Positions 15,706 through 24,777 are shown, counted from the stretch's first letter. The stretch is DNA of 37,813 nucleotides from Deltaproteobacteria bacterium (GCA_947484175.1 CANKOI010000039.1:1-37813); one strand, 5' to 3'. Program-made: numbers and translations. The notes: generated from the sequence alone by a model not told the origin.

Positions 15706-16148
15706 AGAGAAGGATTCTCGTTGACCTGAACGTGGTGCTCGACGTGCTTCTGGATCGCGCTCCCCATGTCGAGGCCGCTGCAGCGGTATGGGAACTTGTG
15801 GAGCGGCGGGAGGCGGAGGCTTTGCTGGCGGCGCATTGCGTGACCACGCTGCACTACTTGGCTACGCGTTCGCGCGGACGCGACTTCGGGGATCGGTGCG
15901 TGTCGGATGTGCTCTCCGTTTTCGCTGTCGCCCCGGTGGATCGTGCCGTCATCTCCGCCGCCGTGGCCCTTCGGTGGGCCGACTTCGAGGACGCCGTTTG
16001 CGCGGCCAGCGCCCACGCCGCCGGATGTCACTGGATCACGACCCGCGACCCTCGCGGGTTCAAGGGATCGGCGTGCCCAGCGCTGACTCCGACCGCGACG
16101 CTGGCGGCGCTTCGGGCGCCCCTTGGGCGGGCGCCTTTGGGGGGGTGA
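15702..16148 (+). CDS. PIN-domain ribonuclease toxin (VapC-like)
   Basis: 148 residues from GTG 15702, overlapping the antitoxin stop. The N-terminal motif ILVDLNVVLDVLLDR supplies the first acidic metal ligand (Asp8). WADFEDAVCAASA (Asp94, Asp97) and WITTRDPRGF (Asp116) supply the others, in PIN-domain order. The canonical DTN is DLN here. Toxins of this fold cleave tRNA or rRNA in an Mg-dependent way and are held inactive by the paired antitoxin. The target RNA is not predictable. Its 3' end converges on murI with a gap of 43 bases. Confidence 0.87.
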   Translation: MKRRILVDLNVVLDVLLDRAPHVEAAAAVWELVERREAEALLAAHCVTTLHYLATRSRGRDFGDRCVSDVLSVFAVAPVDRAVISAAVALRWADFEDAVCAASAHAAGCHWITTRDPRGFKGSACPALTPTATLAALRAPLGRAPLGG

Positions 16149-16191
16149 GGACAGAGGACTGGCGCGAGCGGCAGCAGTCCCCCCGCCCCCC

Positions 16192-17103
16192 CTACCGCAC
16201 CACCTGCCCGCGCGGCACCACCCGCACCGACGGCGCCAACGCGCCGCCCCGCTCCGCGAGAAACTCCACCTCCCGCAACGGCTCGCCGAGGAAGCGGGCG
16301 CCCAGCTCCGCGAAGCGTGCAGGGTCCCCCGTGGAGAGGCAGCGGAGGGAGCCCGTGGCGGGGGAGGCGAAGCCGGGATGCCGGTCGAGCCAGGTGACGA
16401 GCCGGGCCGCCACTCCCGGCGCCGGGTCGAGCAGCGCGACCCCCGCGGGCAGCGCGGCCTCAAACGCCCGCCGCAAGAGCGGGTAGTGGGTGCAGCCCAG
16501 CACGACGGTGTCTACGTTTCCGAGCGATTCGACGTAGTGACGCACGGCGGCAAAACCCACGTCGGTCTCCTCCCACCCCTCTTCAACGATCGGCGCGAGC
16601 AGGGGCGCGGCGCGCTCGACCACGGCCATCGCGGAGAGCTTCCTGACCTCCGTAGTGAAGGTGCCGCTGGCCACGGTGCGGGCCGTGCCAAGCAGCCCGA
16701 TTCGCCCGCGGCTCGCCGCTACGGCGCACTCAGCGGCCGGGATCGTCACCCCTAATACGCGTCGGTCCGCCGTCGCGTACCGCCCCTGAAGGTGCCGCAG
16801 CGCCACGCTCGACACGGTGTGGCAGGCCACGACCACGAGGGCGGCCCCCTCCGCGAACAGCCGTTCGACACATTGCTCGGAGAAGTCGAGCACGGTCTCC
16901 ACTTCGCGGCCGCCGTAGGGCGCCCGACCGGAATCCCCCAAGTAGACGAAGTCGTGAAGGGGCAGCGCCCGCCGCAGCTCTCGGAGCACCGTGAGACCGC
17001 CGAATCCGGAGTCCAGCACGCCGATCGGGGCGCAGAAAAGGGCGGGGTCGCGGGCCACGCCTCCTGCTATCGCGGCGGCCTTCCGGATATGCGCGTGCGC
17101 CAT
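16192..17103 (-). CDS. murI: Glutamate racemase
   Basis: 303 residues if the start is ATG 17103; GTG 17058 would give a protein 15 residues shorter that begins closer to the usual start (PIGVLDSGFGG). MurI converts L- to D-glutamate for peptidoglycan. Visible motifs: Asp31-Ser32 in VLDSGFGGLTVL, YLGDSGRAPYG, the first catalytic Cys94 in VVACHTVSS, and the second Cys204 in LGCTHYPLL. The first motif is normally CNTAS, and here His replaces the substrate-binding Asn. The start at 17103 faces the divergent lipoprotein start at 17102 in a CATG palindrome, which favours the shorter form. Confidence 0.92.
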   Translation of the reverse strand: MAHAHIRKAAAIAGGVARDPALFCAPIGVLDSGFGGLTVLRELRRALPLHDFVYLGDSGRAPYGGREVETVLDFSEQCVERLFAEGAALVVVACHTVSSVALRHLQGRYATADRRVLGVTIPAAECAVAASRGRIGLLGTARTVASGTFTTEVRKLSAMAVVERAAPLLAPIVEEGWEETDVGFAAVRHYVESLGNVDTVVLGCTHYPLLRRAFEAALPAGVALLDPAPGVAARLVTWLDRHPGFASPATGSLRCLSTGDPARFAELGARFLGEPLREVEFLAERGGALAPSVRVVPRGQVVR

Positions 17104-17533
17104 GCGCCTGGTCCTCCCCCTCGTTGTGCTCTTCGTCGGCTGCGGCCGTATGGGCCTCGAGTATGCCGAGGAGAACACGGCCGACCTCGCGTTTGAGCCG
17201 GAGGCAGGCTGGGACTTCGGCGAGCTGCTGCCAGAGTACGAGGCCTCCGTGCACAACTTCTCGCTGCAGTCGGTGGAAGAGGACCGTGGCGCCTACGTGG
17301 AGGATGCCTGGCTGGAGGGCGATACGGGCGCGTTCCTCGTGGTGCGCCAGCCCGAAGTTCCGGCGGTGATCGAGCCCGGCCGGCACGTGAGCATGGTGGT
17401 GCGCTTCAAGCCAGTGGAGAGCGGGTCTTTCGAAGCCCAACTCAAGGCCGTCGACGGGAACGGCACCCGCTACCGGCGGCAGCTCACCGGCCAGGGGTGC
17501 CGCAACGACGATGACAACCGGCGCTGCGACTGA
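17102..17533 (+). CDS. Small lipoprotein with DUF1573/ASH-like domain
   Basis: 143 residues. The signal peptide MRLVLPLVVLFVGCG carries lipobox FVGC. The remaining about 120 residues form an immunoglobulin-like beta-sandwich pattern: DLAFEPEAGWDFGELLPEYEAS, then FLVV, IEPGRHVSMVVRFKPVESGSFEAQL and RQLTGQGC. This is close to the choice-of-anchor/ASH (ASPM-SPD2-Hydin) type seen in surface proteins. It ends in a Cys/Asp-rich tail. The next gene follows after 2 bases, so the two are probably co-transcribed. Confidence 0.75.
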   Translation: MRLVLPLVVLFVGCGRMGLEYAEENTADLAFEPEAGWDFGELLPEYEASVHNFSLQSVEEDRGAYVEDAWLEGDTGAFLVVRQPEVPAVIEPGRHVSMVVRFKPVESGSFEAQLKAVDGNGTRYRRQLTGQGCRNDDDNRRCD

Positions 17534-17535
17534 CG

Positions 17536-18048
17536 ATGCTGAAACTCTCGCTCAGCATCCAGCACCTGCCCCGCGACGACGCGTTCCCCGGCGACGACGA
17601 CGCGCTGGGCGGCGCGCTCTGGTCGCGGTTGCGGGGGCAGCTTCCTCGCGGGGTGCCCCGCCCGGTGCTGCTCACCGTTTTCGCCGAATCCGTGCAGGTG
17701 GTGGACCTGCCGCCGATCCTCGCCTCGGGGCACGATGTACACCGGGCCTGCGCGGCCTTCGCCTCGCAGGAAGGGGCCGAGGCCCTCGCAGCGGTGGGGG
17801 TGATGACGCGGCGGCGGGGCGCGGCGGCCCTCGGGCAGTTCGCCGTGGCCTTCGTGGAGTGGGCGGACGGGCGCTGGTGGTGCTGTACGCGTCCGCTCGA
17901 TCCGCTCGGCCGCCCGCTGGAGGGTTCGGAGGACGATGTGCAGCGGGCGGTGGACGGCGCCTCGAAGCCAGGCGGGCTCGGCGCCTGGTTTCGGCGCGCT
18001 CGCTTCGAGCAGCTTCACATCAGGATCGACAGCCCCGCTGTCAACTGA
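17536..18048 (+). CDS. Conserved-looking hypothetical protein
   Basis: 170 residues with no signal peptide and no recognised domain. It reads as an alternating strand/helix protein with a Trp-rich stretch (FVEWADGRWWCC) and an acidic N-terminal region (RDDAFPGDDD). It is placed 2 bases after the ASH-like lipoprotein and overlaps the convergent propeller gene by 8 bases at its 3' end. Good codon-level coding character and tight packing support a real gene, but no function can be offered. Confidence 0.65.
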   Translation: MLKLSLSIQHLPRDDAFPGDDDALGGALWSRLRGQLPRGVPRPVLLTVFAESVQVVDLPPILASGHDVHRACAAFASQEGAEALAAVGVMTRRRGAAALGQFAVAFVEWADGRWWCCTRPLDPLGRPLEGSEDDVQRAVDGASKPGGLGAWFRRARFEQLHIRIDSPAVN

Positions 18049-19357
18049 GCGCGTACAGCGCCCCCCCGATCGACCACGCCCAGCGCTCCCCCGCCACGGT
18101 GAGCACTCCGTCGGCGGGCAACGCCCACTCCACGCCGCCCACGCGCACGGCGCTCGGCTCATCCGGTTCGGAGAGTCCGGCGTCGGCGTCGCTGGCCACT
18201 TCGGGGAGCCAGTCTGCGCCGGGCTCCCGTCGGCGCGGCGTCCCGTCGAGCGAGAAAGCCGCCAGCGCGCCGCCGGACGTCTGCACCCGCACTTCGTCGT
18301 CCACGATCGCCGCCAGCTCCACGGCTTCGTCAGCGCCGAGCGACAGCCCGTGGGCGAAGCTAGCGCCGTCCAGCACCGTCACGTCGTTGTCGTCGGCGAC
18401 CAGCACCCTCGCGCCGTCGGTGGCGGTCACCCCCGGCGGCAGCCCTCCGCGCAGCCGCTCCCCCGTCGATCGTGACCAGACCGCCCCGCCCGGACCCACC
18501 AGCCAGTCGCCGCCGAGGGCCGCTCCGCCGCCCGCGAAGCCCCCGAGGACGACGTTGCCGTCGGCGGAAGTGAGACACCCCGTGGCCTCATCGAGCCACG
18601 TGGGGGAGGGGGCGTAGCCGACCGGAGTGAGCGTGCCCTCCCAGCGGCGCAGCGTGCGAGCTGTGCGCAAGTCGATCTCCTGAATGCCGGCCTCGTCCGC
18701 GAAGAGGGCCCGCAGGCCGTCGGGAGAGAAGCGGGCCGACTCCACGTCGACCGGCTCGCCGAGCCGCACGGCGGGAGCGCCCGGTGCTGCGCAGAGGGTG
18801 TCGTCGTCGAGGGCCACCAGGAGCGCTCCGGAAGGTCCGACGGTGAGCGCCAGAGCGCCGCTGGCCCTGCCGAGCCCCTGCGGCCGCTGGTCTGCACCCA
18901 TTCGGTACAGCGAGTCGAGGTCGATCCACACCATGCCTACGCCGGTCTGAAAGGGAGCGGCGAACCGGGCGCGGGTGGCCGCGTCTGGCACCGGGATGGC
19001 GCCTGTGCCGGTGAAGGGCACCAGCGAGTGTTCGGGAACGCTGAGTACGAGCACACAGTCGGCGCCCGGCACAACGCCGAGGGGCTCCCCCTGATCAACC
19101 GAGAGCGCCGCCCCCACTGTGCCGTCCGCGCTCACTCGCATGGCGCCGTAGCGCGTGGCGAAGGTGCACCCTGCCGCCGACACCGCGCAAGTGGCCACCT
19201 CGTCCGGGAGCTGCGCCGTCGTCACCCCGCTGCCGTCGAGCACGAACAGCACGTCGTTCACCGCCCACCACACCCGCTCGCCGTCGGCCCCGATCCAGTC
19301 GGGCGTGCCGGGGGCGAGGAGGCGGGGGAGGGGGCCGGTGCCGAGGGAGAGGCGCAT
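18041..19357 (-). CDS. Beta-propeller-like protein of unknown function
   Basis: 438 residues from ATG 19357; a longer upstream frame overlaps the next gene and was rejected. The protein repeats segments of 40-50 residues (VWWAVNDVLFVLDGSG, ARFSPDGLRALFADEAGIQEIDLRTARTLRRWEG, VRVQTSGGALAAFSLDG), the rhythm of a WD40 or PQQ-type propeller. No signal peptide is clear. It lies 34 bases downstream of the M28 peptidase gene on the same strand. A scaffold or sensor role is possible. Confidence 0.65.
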   Translation of the reverse strand: MRLSLGTGPLPRLLAPGTPDWIGADGERVWWAVNDVLFVLDGSGVTTAQLPDEVATCAVSAAGCTFATRYGAMRVSADGTVGAALSVDQGEPLGVVPGADCVLVLSVPEHSLVPFTGTGAIPVPDAATRARFAAPFQTGVGMVWIDLDSLYRMGADQRPQGLGRASGALALTVGPSGALLVALDDDTLCAAPGAPAVRLGEPVDVESARFSPDGLRALFADEAGIQEIDLRTARTLRRWEGTLTPVGYAPSPTWLDEATGCLTSADGNVVLGGFAGGGAALGGDWLVGPGGAVWSRSTGERLRGGLPPGVTATDGARVLVADDNDVTVLDGASFAHGLSLGADEAVELAAIVDDEVRVQTSGGALAAFSLDGTPRRREPGADWLPEVASDADAGLSEPDEPSAVRVGGVEWALPADGVLTVAGERWAWSIGGALYALS

Positions 19358-19391
19358 GCGGGCGGCTAACGCGCGAGGTGTACCGCGGCGG

Positions 19392-22238
19392 TCAGCGCAC
19401 CCACCGGGCGATGTACAGGTCGGTGTCGTGTTTGCCGGCTTCCGTGGCGCGGTTGCTGGCGAACACCAGCCACTTGCCGTCGGAAGAGAACATCGGGAAT
19501 CCGTCAAAGCCCGCGGCCGTGGTGATGCGCTCTTCGTTGCCCTTCCAGTCCACGAACCAGATGTCAAACTCCCGGGCGTTCTCGCCCTTGTTCGCGGCGT
19601 AGAGTACGCCCTTGCCGTCGGGGGTGGGGTACGGCGCGAAGCTGCCGACGCCGTGCCTGGTGAGCTGCCGCAGCTGGGTTCCGTCGGCGTTCATCACGAA
19701 GATTTCCAACTGGGTGGGGCGTACGAGGCCGTCCTTCAGCAGGCTCCGGTACTCGTCGAGCGCCGCGCCTTCGGGCCGCGAGGCTCGGAAAACGATCTGT
19801 TTGCAGCTCGGCGTGAAGAAGGCGCCGCCGTCGTAGCCGGGAAGGTCCGTGAGCTGTTTTACTCCGCTGCCGTCGTGCTCAGCCACGTAGAGGTCGAGGT
19901 CCCCGTTGCGGGTGCTGGTGAAGAGGATGCGGCCATCCTTGGCGCACTCCGTGGCCTCGGCGTCGTAGCCGGGGGAGGTGATGAGCGGTGTGCGGGTGCC
20001 CTTCAGGTCGTCGCGCACGATGTCGTAGCTGGCGTAGATGGGCCACACGTAGCCCTTGCTGTAGTCGGGCTTGGCGGGACAGGTGGGCCCGGCGCCTTCA
20101 GTAGTGGCGTAGATCAGGGAGGCGCCAGCGGGGTAGTCGAGGTAGCCACAGGTGGTGCGGCCAAGGCCGCTCGAGGCGAGGGTGACCGCGCCGGTGTCGA
20201 GGTTGTAGAGGTACTGTGCGTCGCACCCGCCTTCCGGCATCGTGCGCTGGAACGAAAGGGTGCGGCCGTCGGGGCCCCAGTAGGCCTCGGCATTCTCACC
20301 GCCGAAGGTCAGCCGCCGAAGCTCGGTGAGGTGGCGCTCCCCTTCGCCCACCAGCTCCGGCACTTTCTTTCCAGCGCCGGGGCTCCATGCCCCCTTCGCC
20401 GCGACTTCGGCCGCCTCCGACTCCACCTGGAAGCTGGCGTGCACCGGTGCGGGCGTGTGGGCACCGTGCTCGCTGGACGCCGGCCGGGTGGCGAGGGTGG
20501 CCAACAGGTGCAGTTCCTTGCCTTCGCGCTGCACGACCACCTCGACGCTCTCCCCCGGTTTGTGTTCGCGCAGCACGAAGGTCAGGTCGTAGAGGTTCTG
20601 CACGCTCACGCCGGCCATGCCTACAATCACGTCGCCCTTCACGATTCCGGCCCGCGCGGCGGGGCTGCCGGCGCGCGTGTCGCTGAGCTTCACGCCTCCG
20701 GAGGTCGACGACATTGCGGTGTAGTCGGGCACCGAGCCGAAGTAGGCGCCGTAGCCGCGGCTGTCGCCCATCGTGGGGGCGGCGCTGGTGCTGGCCGCGA
20801 ACACCGGGCGTGCGGCTGATCGCAGCCCGCCAACCAGGGCTGCGGTCAGGCGAACAACGTCGGCACCGCCGTCGAGATTGAGGGTGGCCTGATCGTCGGC
20901 GGGTGTGTGGTACTCCTCGTGGGCGCCGGTGAAGAGGTGCGCAACGGGGATTCCCACGCCGTAGAAGCTCGCTTGGTCGCTGGGGCCGTAGCCGTCGCCC
21001 CCGAGCGCGGGCACGAGGGAGGGCGCTGCGAGGTTGGCGGCGGTCACGAGAGCTTGCCACGCCGGGGAGCTGTCGGTACCGAGGACGGCGATCTTGCCCT
21101 CGCGCACCCGCCCCACCATGTCGAGGTTCACCATCGCCACGGTGTTGGCGAGCGGAAAGAGCGGGTGCTCCACATACCAACCGCTCCCGCCGAGCCCCAT
21201 CTCCTCGGCCGAGAAGGCTGCCACCACGATCGTGCGAGCGTTCTTGGCCTGAGGCGCCCGCCTGAGGCTCCGAGCCGCGCAGACGATGCCGGCCACCCCC
21301 GAAGCGTTGTCGTCGGCGCCGTTGTGGATCTCGGTCGAGTCGGGCCGCATGCTGCCCTGCCCTCCGTGGCCGAGATGGTCGAAGTGAGCTCCGAGGACGA
21401 CCACCTCTTTCGCTAGCGCGCCGCTCCCCTGGATCACGCCGAGCACGTTCTTGGTGGTCGCGACCGTGGGCACAAGGTCGATGCGGCCGGAGGCCGTGGC
21501 ACCGGGGAGCACCCGCGAGTCGGGCTTGAAGGAGCGGTCGATGCCGGCTTGAAGGTCGGCGAGCGCCGCCGAACCCAGCCAGCGTTGGGCCTGGCCCCGA
21601 CTCACCTGAAGAACGGGAATCCCGGAGTCGCTGACCGGGTCGAGCAGTTTTAGCGGGGGGAGGCGGTCGGGCTCGTCGGTGGTGCTGGCCGGGCTCACCA
21701 GCACCAGCGCGGTCGCCCCGGCTTCACGAGCCACGATGGCCTTGGTGCGGAGGTCGCTGTACCGCGTGGGGCGCCGCCCCTCGAAGGGCGACTTCTCGTC
21801 GTTCTCGCCGGGCTCGTAGCGCAGCGCCAGCACCACCTTGCCGCGTACATCCACGCCGGCGTAGTCGTCGTAGCCGAGGTCGGGGGCCCGGATGCCGTAG
21901 CCCGCGAACACGACGTCGCCTGCGAAGGTGCCACTGGCGGAGAAGCCCAGCGGAGTCCAGTCCTCCTCGAGTCGTGCCCCTTCGAGGTGGTTCGCCACCC
22001 CGAGGCGAACGCCGGTGCGCACCTCGAAGGGCTGCATCCACCCCGATCGCGGTGCGGTGAGCGCCGCTCCCTCGAGCCACCTGCGGATCTGCTCGGCGGC
22101 CGCGTCGTTTCCCGCCGTGCCGACCCCGCGCCCGTCGAGGGCATCGGCGGAGAGCGCGGCGGTGACGGTCTCGAAGCAGGCGCGGGGGTCGTCGGGGAGA
22201 GGGTCGCCCGCGAAGGTCTTGGCGAAGAGTACAAGCAT
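19392..22238 (-). CDS. M28 family metallopeptidase with PA, PDZ and TolB-like propeller domains
   Basis: 948 residues. The N-terminus is weakly hydrophobic. Residues about 80-250 contain a protease-associated (PA) insert (GKVVLALRYEPGE). The M28 zinc core follows: His285 in GAHFDHLG, Asp309/310 in NGADDNASG, Glu345/346 in SAEEMGLGG, Asp373 in NLDMVG, and His444 in YHTPADD, all ligands for a co-catalytic di-zinc site. Residues about 495-585 are a PDZ domain (DTRAGSPAARAGIVKGDVI). Residues about 640-948 are TolB/WD40-like blades (GRILFTSTRNGDLDLYV, GKWLVFASNRATE). The fold predicts a secreted aminopeptidase; the propeller may gate or target substrates. Confidence 0.9.
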   Translation of the reverse strand: MLVLFAKTFAGDPLPDDPRACFETVTAALSADALDGRGVGTAGNDAAAEQIRRWLEGAALTAPRSGWMQPFEVRTGVRLGVANHLEGARLEEDWTPLGFSASGTFAGDVVFAGYGIRAPDLGYDDYAGVDVRGKVVLALRYEPGENDEKSPFEGRRPTRYSDLRTKAIVAREAGATALVLVSPASTTDEPDRLPPLKLLDPVSDSGIPVLQVSRGQAQRWLGSAALADLQAGIDRSFKPDSRVLPGATASGRIDLVPTVATTKNVLGVIQGSGALAKEVVVLGAHFDHLGHGGQGSMRPDSTEIHNGADDNASGVAGIVCAARSLRRAPQAKNARTIVVAAFSAEEMGLGGSGWYVEHPLFPLANTVAMVNLDMVGRVREGKIAVLGTDSSPAWQALVTAANLAAPSLVPALGGDGYGPSDQASFYGVGIPVAHLFTGAHEEYHTPADDQATLNLDGGADVVRLTAALVGGLRSAARPVFAASTSAAPTMGDSRGYGAYFGSVPDYTAMSSTSGGVKLSDTRAGSPAARAGIVKGDVIVGMAGVSVQNLYDLTFVLREHKPGESVEVVVQREGKELHLLATLATRPASSEHGAHTPAPVHASFQVESEAAEVAAKGAWSPGAGKKVPELVGEGERHLTELRRLTFGGENAEAYWGPDGRTLSFQRTMPEGGCDAQYLYNLDTGAVTLASSGLGRTTCGYLDYPAGASLIYATTEGAGPTCPAKPDYSKGYVWPIYASYDIVRDDLKGTRTPLITSPGYDAEATECAKDGRILFTSTRNGDLDLYVAEHDGSGVKQLTDLPGYDGGAFFTPSCKQIVFRASRPEGAALDEYRSLLKDGLVRPTQLEIFVMNADGTQLRQLTRHGVGSFAPYPTPDGKGVLYAANKGENAREFDIWFVDWKGNEERITTAAGFDGFPMFSSDGKWLVFASNRATEAGKHDTDLYIARWVR

Positions 22239-22295
22239 GGGGCGGCGGCTATCGCGCGACAGGCCGGCCGTTGTCTACAGGGTGCCACCGCCTCG

Positions 22296-22838
22296 TCAAC
22301 CGGGAGACTTTTCAGCCTCGAACACGAGAGAGGCCGAGTTGATGCAGTAGCGTTTTCCGGTGGGCGCGGGACCATCGTCGAAGACGTGGCCCAAGTGCCC
22401 CTCGCACCGGGCGCACACCACCTCTTCCCGCAGCATCCCAAAGCTCATGTCGCGGTTCACGCGCACGCGGTCGGCCCGCGCCGGCCGGGTGTAGCTGGGC
22501 CAGCCCGTGCCGCTCTCGAACTTGTCTTCGCTGGCGAAGAGCCGCAGCCCGCAGCCCGCGCAGCGGTAGCCGCCCTTCTCATGGTTGTTCCAGTAGCGGC
22601 CCGTGAAGGCCCGCTCCGTGCCCTTCTCACGCAGCACGTTGTGCACGGGCTTGTCGAGGAGAGCGCTCCACTCGGCTTCGGTACGGGTGATGGCGCGCAC
22701 CACGGCCGGGTCGGCTTCGAGCTCGGGGAGCGCGATGCGCGCGGGCGAGGACTCGGCGGAAGCGCCGTTGGGGGCGCAGGCCGCCAGCGCGGCGAGGGTC
22801 GCGAACGAGGAGGTGAAACAGCGGCGGCTCAGGGTCAT
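22296..22838 (-). CDS. msrB: Peptide-methionine (R)-S-oxide reductase, lipoprotein form
   Basis: 180 residues. The MsrB domain has the structural zinc site CAGC (93-96) and CARC (142-145), plus FESGTGWPSY, GHLGHVFDDGP and the catalytic Cys165 in RYCINSASL. It reduces R-methionine sulfoxide in damaged proteins. A signal peptide ends in lipobox LAAC (Cys21), so this MsrB is predicted to be membrane-anchored in the periplasm. A separate msrA lies at 32395. It is divergent from the YkuD gene and 57 bases upstream of the M28 peptidase gene on the same strand. Confidence 0.95.
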   Translation of the reverse strand: MTLSRRCFTSSFATLAALAACAPNGASAESSPARIALPELEADPAVVRAITRTEAEWSALLDKPVHNVLREKGTERAFTGRYWNNHEKGGYRCAGCGLRLFASEDKFESGTGWPSYTRPARADRVRVNRDMSFGMLREEVVCARCEGHLGHVFDDGPAPTGKRYCINSASLVFEAEKSPG

Positions 22839-22951
22839 CGTGGCTCCCGGTGCAGGGAGGTACGAGGCCAGCCAGCGGATCGGATTTTCCGCCGGGGTCT
22901 TGGTTTGTCACGGGCGCGGAACCAGCGCCGGTGCTTAGGGTCGAAGTCCCG

Positions 22952-23368
22952 ATGGACTGTCCCTCCGAACTGCCCGAGCTGCGCGCTGCCGATCACGTGG
23001 TCGTCGTCTGGAAGGCTGAGCGCCTCATGGGCCTCTACGCCTCGGGCAGCCTCGTTGCGAAGAACAACGAGCCTCACTGTTTTCCGATCGCGCTCGGCGA
23101 TGCTCCCGCAGGCGATAAGGCCCGCCAGGGTGACGAACGCACGCCGGTTGGCACGTCTCGCATCAACCAGAAGCGCGGCATGCCCCCCCGCGACACCGCA
23201 CTCGGCGGCGACATCTATCTGCACGGGGGCGGCAGCGTTCCCGACGACTGGACCGACGGCTGCGTGGCCGTTTCCAACGAGCACATCGACCTGCTCTACG
23301 CCTGGGCCCGGCCGGGCGTGGCCGTGGTGATCGTTGAAGACGCAGAGGCGCCGCTGTCATTGCGGTGA
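22952..23368 (+). CDS. L,D-transpeptidase (YkuD fold)
   Basis: 138 residues from ATG 22952; GTG 22931 and GTG 22850 are in-frame alternatives and would leave less room for the divergent msrB promoter. The catalytic motif is clear: IYLHGGGSVPDDWTDGCVAVSN, with His91 and nucleophile Cys104. The upstream segment has the usual strand run VVVVWKAERLMGLYASG and RTPVGTSRI. Such enzymes make 3-3 cross-links in peptidoglycan or attach lipoproteins to it. No signal peptide is visible from the chosen start, so export is unresolved. Confidence 0.85.
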   Translation: MDCPSELPELRAADHVVVVWKAERLMGLYASGSLVAKNNEPHCFPIALGDAPAGDKARQGDERTPVGTSRINQKRGMPPRDTALGGDIYLHGGGSVPDDWTDGCVAVSNEHIDLLYAWARPGVAVVIVEDAEAPLSLR

Positions 23369-23393
23369 CGCGGAACCGAGGGCGGATGCGGAC

Positions 23394-24773
23394 CTACAGC
23401 AGCGCCGCGGCGGCCTCGGCGAGCGAGCTGCGTTCGCCCTTGCGGAGGGTCACGTGCCCTGCCATGGGGCTCGTGCGGAACCGTTCCACCACGTACGAAA
23501 GCCCGTTGCTGGTGGCGTCGACATAGGGATTGTCGATCTGGTAGCGGTCGCCGGTGAGGATCACCTTCGTGCCTTCGCCCGCGCGGGTGATGACGGTCTT
23601 CACCTCGTGCGGCGTGAGGTTCTGCGATTCGTCGATCACCAGGAACTGCCGCGGCAACGACCGGCCGCGGATGTACGTGAGCGGCTCGATCTCCACGATC
23701 TTCTGGTCGAGCAGCGCCTGGTAGTTCGGGGTGTTGCCTTTCTGACCTCCGCCGTTTCGGCCGTTGCCCCGTTCATGCCCGGTGCCGGCTTGGTCTTCCC
23801 CGCCGCACAGGAGCTCCAGCGAGTCGAAGATCGGCTTCATCCAGGGGTTCAACTTCTCTTCGAGGCTGCCGGGGAGAAACCCGATGTCCTTGCCAAGGGG
23901 AAACACCGGCCGGGCCACCACGAGGCGCCGATACAGCTTCTCGTCGGCCACGCGTTGCAGGCCACACGCGATGGCGAGGAGGGTCTTCCCGGTGCCGGCC
24001 ATGCCGTCGAGGGTGACAAGGGCCACGGAGTCGTCGAGCAAGAGGTCGAGCGCGAAGAGTTGTTCGCGGTTGCGGGCGAAAATGCCCCACACGCCTTCCT
24101 TGTGCCGCCCGACCAGCGTGAGGCGCTGCTGCCGCTTGTCGAAGCGGGCCATCGCCGTCTGCGAAGGGTTCGCGCCGTTCTTCAGGATCACGAACTGGTT
24201 GGGGGAGGCGTGGCTGTCCTCGGGCTCGGGCACCCAGCCGCGGGAGTAGAGATCGCCGATGAGATCGCCGTCCACCTCCCGTTCCACCACGCCGCTGTAG
24301 GCCTCATCCACCTCCACGTGGGCGTGCTCGAAGTCCTCGGCATGAATGCCGAGCACCTCGGCCTTGATGCGCATGTTCGTGTCGCGGCTCACGAACACCA
24401 CGGTGCTGTGCGCTCCCACCTCACGGAACACCTGCATCGTGATGCGAAGGATGGTGTTGTCGGCGCTATCGAGGGCGCCGGCGAAGAGTTCGCCGCATGC
24501 GCCGGGCTCGCCACACTCCACGCGGAGCGATCCGCCGCTCGGGAGCGACACCCCTCCGCGCAGATTGCCCTGCTCCCGCAACGCGTCGAGCTGACGGGAG
24601 ACCGTACGCGCCGCCCGGCCGCGCTCATTCAGCTCACGCTTGAACTTGTCGAGCTCTTCGAGGACCGTGATGGGCAGCACCAAGTCGTGTTCGTCGAACA
24701 CGTAGATGGAACCCGGGTCGTGGAGGAGAACATTCGTGTCGAGGACGTAGGTCCGCTTGCCGGGACCGTGCAC
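23394..24773 (-). CDS. phoH: PhoH2-type PIN plus PhoH-like ATPase
   Basis: 459 residues from GTG 24773, with no clear Shine-Dalgarno sequence. The N-terminal PIN RNase domain begins YVLDTNVLLHDP, with further acidic motifs VLEELDKFK and VFVSRDTNMRIKAEV. The C-terminal RecA-like PhoH ATPase has Walker A GMAGTGKT (257-264) and Walker B FLVIDESQN (from 377), then KVILTGDRYQIDNPYVD. PhoH2 proteins couple helicase and RNase activity on RNA. A Gly/Asn-rich insertion (about 323-347) interrupts the ATPase and looks like a flexible loop. It has its own likely promoter in the preceding gap. Confidence 0.93.
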   Translation of the reverse strand: MHGPGKRTYVLDTNVLLHDPGSIYVFDEHDLVLPITVLEELDKFKRELNERGRAARTVSRQLDALREQGNLRGGVSLPSGGSLRVECGEPGACGELFAGALDSADNTILRITMQVFREVGAHSTVVFVSRDTNMRIKAEVLGIHAEDFEHAHVEVDEAYSGVVEREVDGDLIGDLYSRGWVPEPEDSHASPNQFVILKNGANPSQTAMARFDKRQQRLTLVGRHKEGVWGIFARNREQLFALDLLLDDSVALVTLDGMAGTGKTLLAIACGLQRVADEKLYRRLVVARPVFPLGKDIGFLPGSLEEKLNPWMKPIFDSLELLCGGEDQAGTGHERGNGRNGGGQKGNTPNYQALLDQKIVEIEPLTYIRGRSLPRQFLVIDESQNLTPHEVKTVITRAGEGTKVILTGDRYQIDNPYVDATSNGLSYVVERFRTSPMAGHVTLRKGERSSLAEAAAALL

Positions 24774-24777
24774 CGAT

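Noticed and set aside
16149..16191. Terminator hairpin between the PIN toxin and murI
   Set aside because: GGACT/AGTCC can pair across 15 bases, but the stem is short and there is no T-tract on either strand.
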